A DNA stretch of 64,000 bases from Gambelia wislizenii (Eukaryota > Chordata > Lepidosauria > Squamata > Crotaphytidae). The position numbers and the translations under genes were made by a program. Below the pieces are notes generated by a model, which saw only the letters and a list, made by a program, of their open reading frames with translations, was not told where the DNA came from and searched no databases. This document shows positions 44,232 through 55,369 of the stretch, in pieces. How positions within the stretch are numbered: the stretch's first letter is position 1; the number at the start of each line of letters is the position of its first letter. The stretch covers positions 9,565,501 to 9,629,500 of the forward strand of contig JAUMIR010000015.1 of NCBI GenBank assembly GCA_030847615.1. Direction: 5' to 3'.

Positions 44232-46279
44232 TGTGACACACCAGTAACACATTCACATTAACTCAACAAGATTTCTTTATTGAGAAAGGATAATGTGTGC
44301 CAGTAACATGTAAAAAACCAGAACTGAAACTACCACTACTACAGACAATAGGTAAATCCTCCCAGCATGAGAAGGCTATGCAGGGAGGAAGGTGGGAGGA
44401 GGGGACGAGATGAGAGATGCATCCAGGTGCCATGGCCTTGAACTCTTCAGAGGAGAAACATTCCTAAGCTAAAAGGCAGGCTGGCTGTAGTCCAGGAACT
44501 GAGAGGCCCAGGCAGGGGGATCAGTCCAGGAACCAAACTCATGGCAGGACCTTCCATGGATTCTACTCTAATACCTAGAATCCATGAAAGAACATGACAT
44601 GCCGCCCCTTCAAAGAAAAACTCCCCTCCCCAAGCCCCAACACCCACTCAGTGGGAACAGAACACAAAGCAAGAGCCCAGATAGAGAATGACCATCAACC
44701 AGGCTTAACAGAGAAGCGGGAATGGAACTTCCTTAATAAGCGAGGAGCCTTGACATGTTCAGCATTAACCCATTCGGCATGACCCATAGGTAAATGCTTT
44801 CACTTTACAAAATATTGCAGTACCCCCCTGTGTATACGAGAGTCCAGCACATCAGAAATTTCAAAATGTTGATTGTTGTCCACCATGATGGGGCAGGGAG
44901 TCTCAGGAGTTCGATGTTGGGGATCTGGAGGGCATGCAGGATTGAGCAAGCTAAAGTGAAACACAGGATGGATGTTATGATACAGAGCCCTCACCCACAG
45001 TTCAAAAGTGCAATAAACCAAACACCATACTACTCAAAAGCCACAGGATTGATAACCCTAGTAAAAGTCCCAATGTATTTCGGGCCCAGAATCTTTGAAG
45101 GGTGGGGGCTTTTCAGGAACTTAGTGGAGAGATATACCAGATCTCCCACAGCATATCTATGTTGGGGCATAGAAAGATGCACTGTGTCCACCATGACCAC
45201 CTGCCGAGTTGTTCCACGTTGACAGAATGCCAAGGAGAAGGATTCTGGAAAGACTTCTGCAAAAGACTTCAGGCTGAGAAGGACAAAATTCCTTCACCCT
45301 AGCACCAACAAGGCCAGCCTTTACTCAACTTGAGGGCTTTTAATCTTTGTTTGCAGTATATTTACAATATATACACAGAGTATAGGACAGCCATCTCTAA
45401 TACTCATAAATCTCTCTCAAACCAACAAACTGCTTTGCCAACCACCATCCACAACAAACCCGCACTGGAGATAATTCCCATCTCCTTTTTATAGGCACTT
45501 AAACAATGCTTGTTATATCAGGCATCTCAGGTGTGCGTACTCTCAAGTGCTAACTCACACACATACCTGCAACTGGAGCTTAACTACTTTCATTACTAAG
45601 CTTACAGCTCCATCTTGTGGTCACATCCATGTCATTTTCTGACCAGTCTGGTGTGTGGTCACACTTTTTATCAGTGTGCTCTTTGTAGTGAGCCTTCGCA
45701 TATTCCATGGTTGACACTACTTTTGGCCCTGCCTCCCTAATCTGAGTACTCCACTGAGTTACAGGAACTGGTCTTTGGGATCCCCTTCCCCAAAAGGCAG
45801 AGGGTCAAAGTCCTATCCAGAGACAACCTTACATAGAGATAGGCCAGTACTTTGATGCATAGCATTGTTGTACGGCACCTCTGCAAACGGTAGCAAATCC
45901 ACCCAATCAGATTGCTGAAGGTTGATGTAACACCTAAGGTACTGATCCAAATCCTGGTTCAAGCATTCAGTCAGTCCGTCTGTCTGTGGATGATGGGAAC
46001 GTCTCCTCTCTAGTTCAATTCCCAACAATCTCATAGGCTCTTTCCAAAATTGGGAGGTGAATTTGGCACCCCTGTCTGAGATTATCTTGGTGGGGACGCA
46101 AGTTGTCTGTGAGTGAAAAACAGCATGGCCGCCTCCAATGCTAGCTGCAAGAGTCACGGACGATGCCGAGAGAGAAAAGGCATCATCCAAAATGGACCCC
46201 TTGCTGTGCGGCAGCCTCGTTACTGCTCTGAAGTCTGCTTGCACGGCAAGAGCCTGAAAGAGGCGTCCGAAAATCTCCT
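44232..46279 (-). mobile_element. Gypsy (Metaviridae) retrotransposon fragment
   Basis: The 3' LTR lies at 44232-44599, with a purine-rich tract next to it (44603-44632 on plus as CCGCCCC...CTCCCC). The integrase C-terminus is at 45030-45233 (YAVGDLVYLSTKF, PSKILGPKYIG). The integrase core is at 45813-46244 (SDRGAKFTSQFW, HHPQTDGLTE, LPFAEV-x-YNNA). RT and gag are missing. A solo LTR-like segment interrupts it at 45220-45663. Confidence 0.8.
45220..45663 (-). mobile_element. Probable solo LTR nested in the Gypsy integrase
   Basis: On the minus strand it runs TGTGACCACA...TTCTGTCA, with a TATAAAAAG box near 45490. It separates EYAKAHYKEH from YAVGDLVYL, which are adjacent in intact Gypsy integrases. 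No clean target duplication is seen. Confidence 0.45.
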
Positions 46280-46280
46280 C

Positions 46281-47319
46281 TGACTGTGGAGGCCAGGGTT
46301 TGAATACTTACTCAGCCATGAATACCCACTGGGTGACCTTGAGCAAGTCACACTATCCCAGCCTCAAAGGAAGGAAAAGGCACACCCCCATTGAACAAAT
46401 CTTGCCTAGAAAACCCAATGATAGGTTCACCTTAGTCAGAAATGACTTGAAGGTGCATAGGCAAACACACTAATTCCTTTTGCAGGTTGAACTCATTTGA
46501 CAGCAAGGGGAGTAAGCTGAAGACCAAGGGAAAAAAGGAGAGAGGGGAATGAAACCAGGACATTTTAAGAGAAGCTGGAAAGTTGGGATGGAGGGGACAT
46601 ATGTGGAGTGTTGCTGCCCACTGGGTACCCTTGGAGGGCAGAAGAGGGGTGGACCAAATGAAGGAGAGAAGAGAGCTCAGACAAGACAGAGACAGGGAGG
46701 AAAGAGGGAAGTGAAGGGGAGGGAAGGGAAGGGAAGGGAAGGAGCTTTTTCTGAAGGGGGAAAGCACCACTCTTTCCCTGAGAGAGCAGGGGAGAAAGAG
46801 AGGAAAAGATATTACCTCCAGACTTCCTTCCCTCCCACCACCCTCTCTCTCTCCCCTCTCTGACATAAATAGGAACACAAACCTGGCTTGTGTTTTTGAT
46901 AATCCCCTTCGAGGAGGGAACAAGAGAGCACCAAACTCCTCCCAGCTTCAGCCACATGGAGGCCAGCTTGGTGGGGGGTGGAGGAGGGAAGGGGGAAGGA
47001 GACACTGCTTTTTAAAAAAGGTTGTATAGTCATTTCTATGTGCCTCAAGCCAGCAGGAGATTTTTGGCTTGCTCTCTTGCTCACTCTTTCTCTTTCTCCA
47101 GTTTTTACTCTAGGAGGGCCCCCCCTGCAGCTTGCCCTGATGGTGGGGGCAGAGGGAGAAAGGACAAAGGAGAAAGGAGAAACTGCTTTTTTAAAAAAAG
47201 GTCAGCAGGAGGTTTTTGCTCTCTCTCTCTCTCGCTCCTGTTTTTGCAGGAGGAGGGTTAGGACAGGGTCCCCTGTGGCTGTGGGGCCCACCGCAGATGC
47301 GGATTTGGCAGTATGCTTA
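46281..47319 (+). repeat. SINE fragment plus GA-rich block, second copy
   Basis: 46281-46467 is a 5'-truncated SINE and 46468-46870 the GA-rich tract, duplicating 26364-26940. 46870-47319 is further low-complexity purine/pyrimidine sequence with an internal duplication (GCAGGAG-x-TTTTTG at about 47053 and 47206). No gene is seen. Confidence 0.6.
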
Positions 47320-47600
47320 AACCGGCCCTATGCAAATCCTAATGCAATCCAACTTGCAGATGCTGATTTACCTTTTGATTACTGGAGGAAGCTTTTTCTG
47401 ACCACTTGTTATACAGACAACAGGTTGTGGAGTTCTGTGTTCAAAACTACTCCTTTTGAAAGCCTGTTTAATAAAAAACCTGGTCTACGTTACAAATGTT
47501 CCTTTGGGTGTTATGCCTGGGTACATATTCCTAAATCCTAAATCTGAGAGGAGAAAAGGGGAGCCCAAAGCCCAGCACCTAAGGTTTGTCAGTTATGAAC
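47320..47600 (+). mobile_element. Copia integrase end, copy B continued
   Basis: Encodes the C-terminal part of a Copia integrase (LPFDYWRKLFLTTCY, FKTTPFESLFNKKP, YAWVHIPK) followed by a RFVSYE-type motif. This is the segment expected after QNGVAER, where copy A stops. Confidence 0.7.
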
Positions 47601-47603
47601 TCT

Positions 47604-48862
47604 TCTATCCAGGCAACTTCAGGAGATGTTATGGTATTAAAGGAAGAAACCAAAACTTCAACAGAAGAATTGCTCCTTTTGCACATCTTTCTTTGACTTA
47701 AATGCCTGTCCTCATTTACTTTTACTTGTGAGAGGCAAAGAAATGAATCATGCAAATATTTTGATGACCCCTCATGCACCCTGTCTGCCTTTACCAAAGG
47801 TTGAATGAGTTTAAACAATTGAGCAGTCTCTGCAAAACTCAGTTGAGCTGCAAGACTGGAGAGAGCTAAATTTATAGTAGGACTCTTACAGCCTTGATTA
47901 AGTCCCTTAAGATCCAGAATCCAATCCAACACAGAGTTTGTAGAGTGTACAGAATCAGCTTAAACCATTTTACCAACCTCCTGAGGTGCAAAAAACAAAC
48001 AATTGTATCTTTTCCTTTGATCTTTTCTAGGATGCAGGATGATACTTTCAAAATCTCGAAAAATACCTTTCATTTTATAGGTGTTTCTAGTAAGTTTGGC
48101 TTATTCCCCTCTAAAATCGAGATGGATCCAAATCAAATACACGGGTTCCTAATCCACCACAACAGCTTTAAAATCAGAGCTGACATGTTTGAATTTTCCT
48201 ATCTCTTCCCAACAACTTCAGCCTCCCCTTGCTCCAGCAAACCACTCCACCAAAAAGCAAAGAACAACCTTCAGAATTAGATGTCCAGTTGCCTCCCCTT
48301 GCTGAAGTTGTTTAGGAGGGTTGATAAACAGGCTATTGCTAAATAAAGTTTCATTTATTTATTTATTCCCATTTCTTGTGTCTGGCCTCTTGATTTTCCC
48401 GGGACAGATAGCAATCTATGAATACAGTTTCCCTTTTCATCAGTGTGGGACAAAAGGAATTGAGCTATCATGTAAAATATGACATTTCAAGAAACTGTTG
48501 GAAGAAATGATTAACCTACCAACTGTCATTGTATCTAACAAATTGATGTCTTCCATTAAACAGCTGGATGAATGACTAAGAACTCAACCTCATATTTTTG
48601 TTGTTGTTGTTGAAGTTAATTTTTTTTCTTGAAATATTACAGGAAAGCCATCCAGGAGAGCATTCCACAAGGTGTTGAACTGTAGACAACCCCAATGTGA
48701 ACATGTGCTCCACCTGTGGCCAGAGCGCCCACTGCTACATTAAATATTAAATCTGGAACATTTGCATTCAAAGCAGGTTCTCCACCAGTTCTGCTATGGT
48801 ACCCACCATTCCATTTGAAAGGGGAAAGGAAGACAAAACAACTACATACTGTTTATTGAAAT
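47604..48862. repeat. Block D, downstream flank of minus gene 3
   Basis: Matches 32912-34153 without the unclassified insertion. No ERV precedes it here, so the ERV entered upstream of block D only in the lineage of pairs 1 and 2 or was lost here. Confidence 0.6.
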
Positions 48863-48868
48863 TTTATT
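48863..48868 (-). terminator. Poly(A) signal of minus gene 3
   Basis: AATAAA on the minus strand. A second one lies at 48852-48857. Confidence 0.6.
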
Positions 48869-49173
48869 AAATTGCAGCTATACTGTTACAGCAGTAATTC
48901 AAGCAACCCAAACAGAAATCCCATCCATGATAAAGATATTTCAGACATACAACAAACATTTGTCCTTTTGTTATGATAAAGATGAGAGGAAGGAGTGTAT
49001 GAATGGAACAGAAGGAACCAGTAGAACTCTTCAGCTGTTCAACCTGGCAAGATCAAGAATAAAGCAAGAGAATAGTAGGGACCCAAATCATTGTTGCATT
49101 TGATGGTGCTACTGCTTGATCCACAGGTTTACAGAATCCAGCATGCTGCACTCAAAGTTTCTCTTGGATTTCT

Positions 49174-49431
49174 TCAACAGCTGCATTGTTTAGGATAAGA
49201 GCAGTTGGAACCACAGCAGGAAGAGCCACAACAAGTAGCATCACAGCAAGGGGAGCAGCTACAGCAGGACTGGCCACAGCTACAGGGGGAGCAGCAACAC
49301 TCCTTGGAAGAGCAGCAGGGGGAGCAGGAACATTCCTTGGAACAGCAGCAGGGGGAGCAGCAACACTCCTTGGAACAGCAAAGAGAAAGGCTGCAGCAGG
49401 GGGAGCAGCAAGAGTTGGGACAGCAGGACAT
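49174..49431 (-). CDS. Small cysteine-rich EDC-like protein, pair 3 minus gene
   Basis: An 85-residue protein starting MSCCPNSCC, related to the 74-residue proteins of pairs 1 and 2. It has one additional 11-residue SKEC-x-CSPC-type unit and several substitutions near the N-terminus (SPCCS, LSLCC). The C-terminal 40 residues ([15 protein letters not shown]) are almost unchanged. The start is the first ATG after the splice acceptor at 49458-49460. Its intron is 3867 bases (49458-53324) against 869 and 888 in the paralogues, because an L1 sits inside in antisense orientation. A cornified-envelope structural role is inferred. Confidence 0.8.
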   Translation of the reverse strand: MSCCPNSCCSPCCSLSLCCSKECCCSPCCCSKECSCSPCCSSKECCCSPCSCGQSCCSCSPCCDATCCGSSCCGSNCSYPKQCSC

Positions 49432-50045
49432 ATTGTCAATAGAGAGGGAAAGTGGAGCTGAAAGAAATCAAAAGAGAATCTGTGAACCAACCACAAAGGC
49501 CCCAAAGTGTATTAGATAGCCTGTCTCTTCATTGCATTAAGGAATCCATCTTAGATAACAGTAGTATGGCTCCCCAATCAAAGATACTATGAGTGCTGTT
49601 GACTATGACACTCAAATGTTTATCTATATCTCAGGGGCTTACTGCACTCTGAAGAAAAGAGGCAAGGCAGCAAGAACGTTTATAACCCTCACATCCTTAC
49701 CTCATGGTATCATGGTTTTTTTGTTCCAGTCTCATGGGCAACTGAGATAAAACTGTGGTTTTTTGCTAACCAGAAAAACTCATTAGCACAAAGATGTGGT
49801 TTTACCTCAGTTCCTCACAGGATGTGAATGAAAGAGCACCAGAAGAACAGAGATGTCATGCAGTAAGGTGGCAGGGAAGACGGAAGTTTCCTGCTACCTT
49901 GCTAAATTTATTCAGAGTGCAGTGAGGCCCTCAGTAGTCAAACATATAGGCCCTTCCTCTTGCAAACTCCAATGCAAACTCAGACCTAAACTGAGTTTTC
50001 TATTTTGCTACTGCAGAACACTCAGATTTTTTCATATATTATGTT

Positions 50046-50170
50046 ACAAGAAAATCAGCTTTGTCACCATCAATACATTTTATGAGTATTAAATGATATG
50101 TTGAAAAACAAGAACTACATCTGTAATATTTGAGTTTCCCTACAACACTCAATATATAAAACAAGAAGAT
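50046..50170. repeat. Intron segment repeated four times in minus gene 3
   Basis: The segment ACAAGAAAATCAGCTTTGTC...AATATTTGAGTTTCCC...CAATGCATAAAA occurs once in pairs 1 and 2 (about 7920-8040, 35570-35700). Here it recurs, partly truncated, at 50046-50170, 52737-52830, 52905-52945 and 53025-53145. Confidence 0.65.
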
Positions 50171-52543
50171 TGAGAACGGAAAGGACAAAGAATATGATAC
50201 TCTGTATGAAGGAAGGAGATAGAATTATAACAAACGAAAAAGAAATTAACAAACTATTTTATAACTATTTCAAAGAGTTATATATTTAAAAAGTAGTACA
50301 AGAACACTACATTAAAAATGTTTGCAAGAAGAAAAGGGAGTAAAATTAAGACAGTCCCAAAAAAGATAAACTGGATGCGACAATTTCAATTGAGGAGATT
50401 ATAGAGGCTATTGGAAAGCTGAAAAGAGAAAAAAACACCAGGCCCATGTGATTTTAGAGCTCTACTTTATAAAATATTTAGTTAATATTTGGTGAAACCA
50501 ATGCAAATTGTTATGAATGATATCCTTTTAAATTTAACTATGCCAGAAAGTTGGAAAGAAGGAGATATTGTTATCTTATCTAAAGAAGACTGAGATCCAA
50601 AGATAATAAGGAATTATTATAGACTAATTTCATTATTAAATGAGGATTATAAATATTTTGCTATAATATTGGCAAATAATTTTTTAAAGATTGCAAGACT
50701 ATATTAACAGAGACCAGTATGGTTTCCTCCCTAAGAGAAAAATTAAAAACAATCTAAGAATAACTATTGCTATATTAGAATATTTAAATTACCACAATGA
50801 AATAAAGGGGGGGGGCTGTTGTTTTTGTTTTGTTTTTTAAGATGCTGACAAGGCTTTCAGCAACTTAAATTGTAAATTTCTATTAGAGGTAGTGAACGAA
50901 ATGGATTTTGGAGAAAAAAAATATAAATGGACCCAGGTGATTTATTCTTCTCAGAAAGTGAAAATAAAAATAATTGGTAATACTATGGATTATATCCCCA
51001 TAGAGAAGGGCACATATGGGGATTATATGGGGATTATGTCCCCATAGGGAAGGGCACATAGAGAAGGGTCCCCTTTCCCCACAACTTTTTATTCTGACCT
51101 TGGAAATTCTGAATAGAGTTATAACAGAGGAGAGAAAGATAAAATGTATAAAGGTGAGGAAATAAAAGATTAAATTACAACCTTTGGCAGATGATTTAGC
51201 AATTGTAATGGAAGACACTTTAAATGGTGTGGAATATTTGCTAAAAAGTATAAAGGAACATGGTAAACTCACAGGTTTCAAAGTGAATATTGATAAGTCA
51301 AAGATTTTGACTAAAAACCTAACAACCCAAGAAGACGGGGAACTTAACTAAAAACAAGGTGTGAAATATCAAAAAGGGTGAAATATTTAGGTATAAACTT
51401 ATCTACCAAAATGCAACAGTTATTTGAAAATAACTATGCTAAGGTGGGGGAAAACTATTAAAAATGACCTAAATAGGTGGAAGAACATGAATCTGTCACT
51501 GTTAGGTAGGATCTCAACAGTAAAAAAGTGTGTACTACCTAAACTTATGTATTTATTTCAAACACTCGCAATTATTTTGTCTAATGCAACATTTAAAGTT
51601 TGGCAAAAAGTGTTAATAAAATTTATTTGGGGTGGTAGGAAAGTGAGAATTAAATGGAAACTATTATTTGATCCTAAAGAAAAAGGAGGCTTAGGCCTTC
51701 CAGATTTTAGCTTATACTATGAAGCCTCGGGTCTGGCATGGTTGAGAAAATGGATTAATTTAGAAAATACAAGGGTACTAGAACTAGAGGACATGAGTTA
51801 AGATGGGGATGACATGCATATTTAAATTATGGGAAAGTGAAGATAAATACAGAGTTTAGAAACCATATCATCAAAAAAATTATAAAATTATGTACAGGTG
51901 GTACATGATACTGGAGAAATTGGCTACTATTTATAAGAGTGTTGGAAACGTAAATATCATATAGGTTCCTTTTATCATCTCTGGTGGACTTGCAAAAAAA
52001 GCAAGGAAGTACTAGTAATTAATTAATGGGATGATTCAAAAGACGTTAAAAGGAACCATAGAATTTAGACCAGAACTATATCTATTAAATGTGTTGGATA
52101 TGTAAAGTAGAATTGAAAGAGAAAATAAGGTTTTGCTTTATTTGATTACAATGGCAAGAATAGTTTATACCAAGTACTTGAAGGAAAGGAAGATCCCAGC
52201 TATTAAAGAATGGATAAGAAAACTGCAAAAACAAACAAACAAACAAAAAACAACACTAAGGGAATCAGACAAATTAACAAATATGTTAAAAGAAAATCCT
52301 ATACAAATACACCTAGATATTTGGCAACCATTTATAGAATTTCTTAAGAATTAAATTGGAGACTCTATGGCTTTTCTTCGCAAACGAAGATTCAGAAAGG
52401 ACTCATCCCGTGCTTACTGCAAGCGCGCTGATGACTAAAAAGGCCAATCTGAGATAAACAAGTCCAGTTGCAAAAAGAACAAAAAAAAATTGGAGACAAA
52501 ATATAAAAAGTTTTGATATTTAAAGTATTTCCCTTTCAGATGA

Positions 52544-52581
<38 letters not shown>

Positions 52582-52736
52582 ATTAAGTGGTAGAGTTGAG
52601 ATATTATACTTTTTAGAAACAGTCAGCAGAAAGCAGGAAGTTGGGGGCTGATTGTATGTTGTTGTATAACTGTTGTTGTCTGCTTTTTTTCTGTCTTTTT
52701 CCTATATGAAATCAACAAAATAAACTTTTTTAAAAA
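50166..52736 (+). mobile_element. L1 in the intron of minus gene 3
   Basis: A plus-strand L1 ORF2 remnant. RT sequence runs from about 50220 with many stops; the YADD-like region is near 51170-51210 (PLADDLAIV). A 125-codon open piece at 51424-51801 covers the region after RT (LGRISTVKKCVLPK, FIWGGRK, KGGLGLPDF). The 3' UTR carries a (GT)n at 52550-52578. Antisense to the host gene. No target duplication is clear because the host segment itself is repeated. Confidence 0.8.
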
Positions 52737-52832
52737 GAAAATCAGCTTTGTCACCATCAATACAAGAACTCTGTCTACAATATTTGAGTTTCCCAGCAAT
52801 ACTCAATGCATTAAACAGGAAGAAAGGAAGGG

Positions 52833-52996
52833 AAATAAAATAAAATAAAATAAAATAAAATAAAATAAAGACATAATTGTCTCAAAAGATATCTACCTCC
52901 AGTAAAACCTTGAGTTTCCCTACAACACTCAGTGCATAAAATGGGAAGAAAGGTAGGAAAAAAAGAAAGAAAGAAAGAAAGAAAGAAAGAAAAGAA
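52833..52996. repeat. (AAAAT)n and (AAAG)n microsatellites
   Basis: (AAAAT)n at 52833-52868 and (AAAG)n at 52961-52996. Pair 2 has an (AAAAG)n at the matching place (35729-35762). Confidence 0.85.
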
Positions 52997-53324
52997 AACT
53001 CAGATTAATTCATAAATTATGTTACAAGAAAATCAGCTTTGTCACCATCAATGCATTATGCACATTTTAAATAATAATTTGCAAAAGAAGAACTGTGTCT
53101 ACAATATTTGAGTTTCCCAACAACTCTCAATGCATAAAACTGGAAGAAAGGAAAGAAAAGAAAGAAATAATATAAAATAAAAAAGACATAATTATCTCAA
53201 ATATACCTCTCTCCAGTAACCCACCAAATGCTTTCAGAATTTGGGTTCTTGAAGTTTCCCAGTAGCAACAATCACAATCTTCTTCCTATCTTCAAGTGTT
53301 AAGAAACACTGAGACACATCTTAC

Positions 53325-53378
53325 CTTATTCAGTCAAGTAGCAGGACTTGAGGTGGATGTTGGATCCAGTAATTTAAT
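53325..53378 (-). other. Non-coding exon 1 of pair 3 minus gene
   Basis: The donor CTTAC (plus) at 53320-53324 and flanking exon sequence match pairs 1 and 2. The 5' end is approximate. Confidence 0.65.
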
Positions 53379-53403
53379 GAAGAACTCTAGGATGGTGTGT
53401 CTC

Positions 53404-53411
53404 CTTATATA
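53404..53411 (-). promoter_or_regulatory. TATA box of pair 3 minus gene
   Basis: TATATAAG on the minus strand, identical to pairs 1 and 2. Confidence 0.7.
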
Positions 53412-54829
53412 GCTCTGTGCATCCTTCCATGAGCAATGAGGGACTATACAAGCATGTGGAAGTCTCCATTGAAACCCCACGTTGGCTGCCCCTACATAAT
53501 TCCATATTGTGTGTTCACATCCGCTGTCTTTTCCAAGTATATGATTATAGCTGTTTTCTGGTACACACATTGTAATTCTCTCCCCTGACCAAAGGACCAA
53601 TTAAAAGGATTATTTCAGTAACAATAATGTTACAGAGAGTAGATACCATGCGTATTTCACATTAAACTGTCCCATAAGGATTTATTTGTATTCTTCTAAG
53701 AGCACTGTTGAAACACTTCACATTTGTTTCGCAAAATCATACTTCCAACTTACTTCCGTACCACCATACTAAAGATAATTAAATGTCAAATCATTTACAA
53801 CCTTGGGTCTCAGATGGATAAATCCCTCCTTTTCTTTCTCCCACATACAATCAGTGTCTTTTAAATATTCAGCTTGTTTTCCTCTTTCATCTAAAGACAT
53901 TTGCAAATTTTAATATTTCTGGAAACTGGGAAGAGGATGCTACTTTTCACCTCATCTGCTAGCTAAACATTTGACCAAGAGTTGAGATATACAAATGAGA
54001 TTGTTTTTTAAAAAAATCTTCTTCAACATCACCACCCACAACCATCAGCATCAGAATCACCTTTTGTCCTGAGATATATTTAGCACACACAGGCTTTTTT
54101 TAAAAAAGACCTTTAGGATGGACTGGACATCTTCCTTTCAAGTGCCATAATTCTATGATTTTTTGCTTCTCCTGAACCAGACAGTTAACCTGGTAACCTG
54201 ATACTCTTCAAATGACTGGACATGAAGGCCTTATGTTGCTCATGTTCTCATTTCTTCATCAAGTTAAACTATACATCAAATTTTAATGATTGTGGCTTCT
54301 GTTTCCATATATCTCTTCAATCTTTAGAGACTTTTCCAATACACATTGTAAGGTAAAATTGCAAATGAATTTGAATTATGGGTAAAAATATGGGACAATG
54401 TCATTGCCCAGATGTAGACAGATGTACTCACTCCGAATCTAAAGCCTCCCCCCAGGATGGAATCTGTACTTGTGGAATGAGGATTCCATACAGAATAGAA
54501 ATGACTAATATTCCTACTCCTGCTATGTTCAAGGGAGACATGAGAATGGTGACTAAATGACTGAGGAGAGGTATAGAACATTCCCTTTAGATGCCACATC
54601 CAGCCTCTAGTTAGTGACGCCTGCCTTATACTATTTCCTTAAGTCCTCATTGCCAAGGATAATGCTGCCTATCCCAGTAATCCGTTGAGTGTTACCTAAA
54701 TACCTGACCAAATTACAGACTTAATGGATAAAACAAAGGTTAATAAGAGACCATATAGAATTTTCAACTCTATTCATTATGACTACAGCAGGAGTCAGGA
54801 AGGATCATGGATCAGATTATTTTGCAGGT
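53412..54829. other. Divergent intergenic spacer, pair 3
   Basis: Aligns in patches with pairs 1 and 2. It holds a short CR1 3' end (about 54112-54165, plus strand) and the counterpart of the hydrophobic minus-strand frame (ATG at 54541-54539, about 37 codons). No other gene is visible. Confidence 0.5.
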
Positions 54830-54923
54830 GGTGGAAATGCACTCTGATGGAAGGGGAGGTATGAACCATAATTTGGTGCTGCCTCATTTCCTTGAAAAAG
54901 GGTGGTAAAAGCTGCATAAAAAG
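54830..54923 (+). promoter_or_regulatory. Proximal promoter of pair 3 plus gene, weak TATA
   Basis: The upstream block GGTGGTGGAAATG...GGTGCTGCCTCATTTCCTT is conserved. The TATA box is CATAAAAAG (54915-54923) instead of TATATAAAG. Confidence 0.6.
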
Positions 54924-54946
54924 GCTTCCATCCCTCAATACCTCAT

Positions 54947-54990
54947 TCACTTCACTTCCCTGTCTTCAGTATCTACCACTACCAAGGAAG
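54947..54990 (+). other. Non-coding exon 1 of pair 3 plus gene
   Basis: Ends in AAGGAAG before the donor GTAAGAG at 54991. The intron runs 54991-58860 (3870 bases) to TCTGTTTCAG. Confidence 0.65.
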
Positions 54991-55369
54991 GTAAGAGAAA
55001 TTCCCTTGCTTCTTATTAACTTGGTAGGGAATAATAACATTTGACAGAATGTAAGATATTCCTTAAATTTAGATGACCTCTTCACATCTGTCCTTCTTTC
55101 TTTCTGTGTATATAGCTACTACATAGATGGGTAAACAAAATTTTGCACTATAACCTAGGGAGTTTCAATTAAACAACAAACAGAGAGAATCAGGATTCCC
55201 AATCCTGGTCTACATTGCAACATTTTTTTTTACCCTTCATTTTCCACTACATTCCTTTCCCTTTCCCACCCAACACCCATACCAAGATTTTCAATGAAAT
55301 TTACAGCTCAGGGAAGTAGAAAAGGGGTATTGCAATTTAGCATATCTTGATTCCATTATACAAGTGACA

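Noticed and set aside
47022..47541. A 187-codon frame joining the GA-rich tract to Copia integrase
   Set aside because: Only the last part (from about 47320) is Copia-like; the N-terminal part is low-complexity sequence read through by chance.
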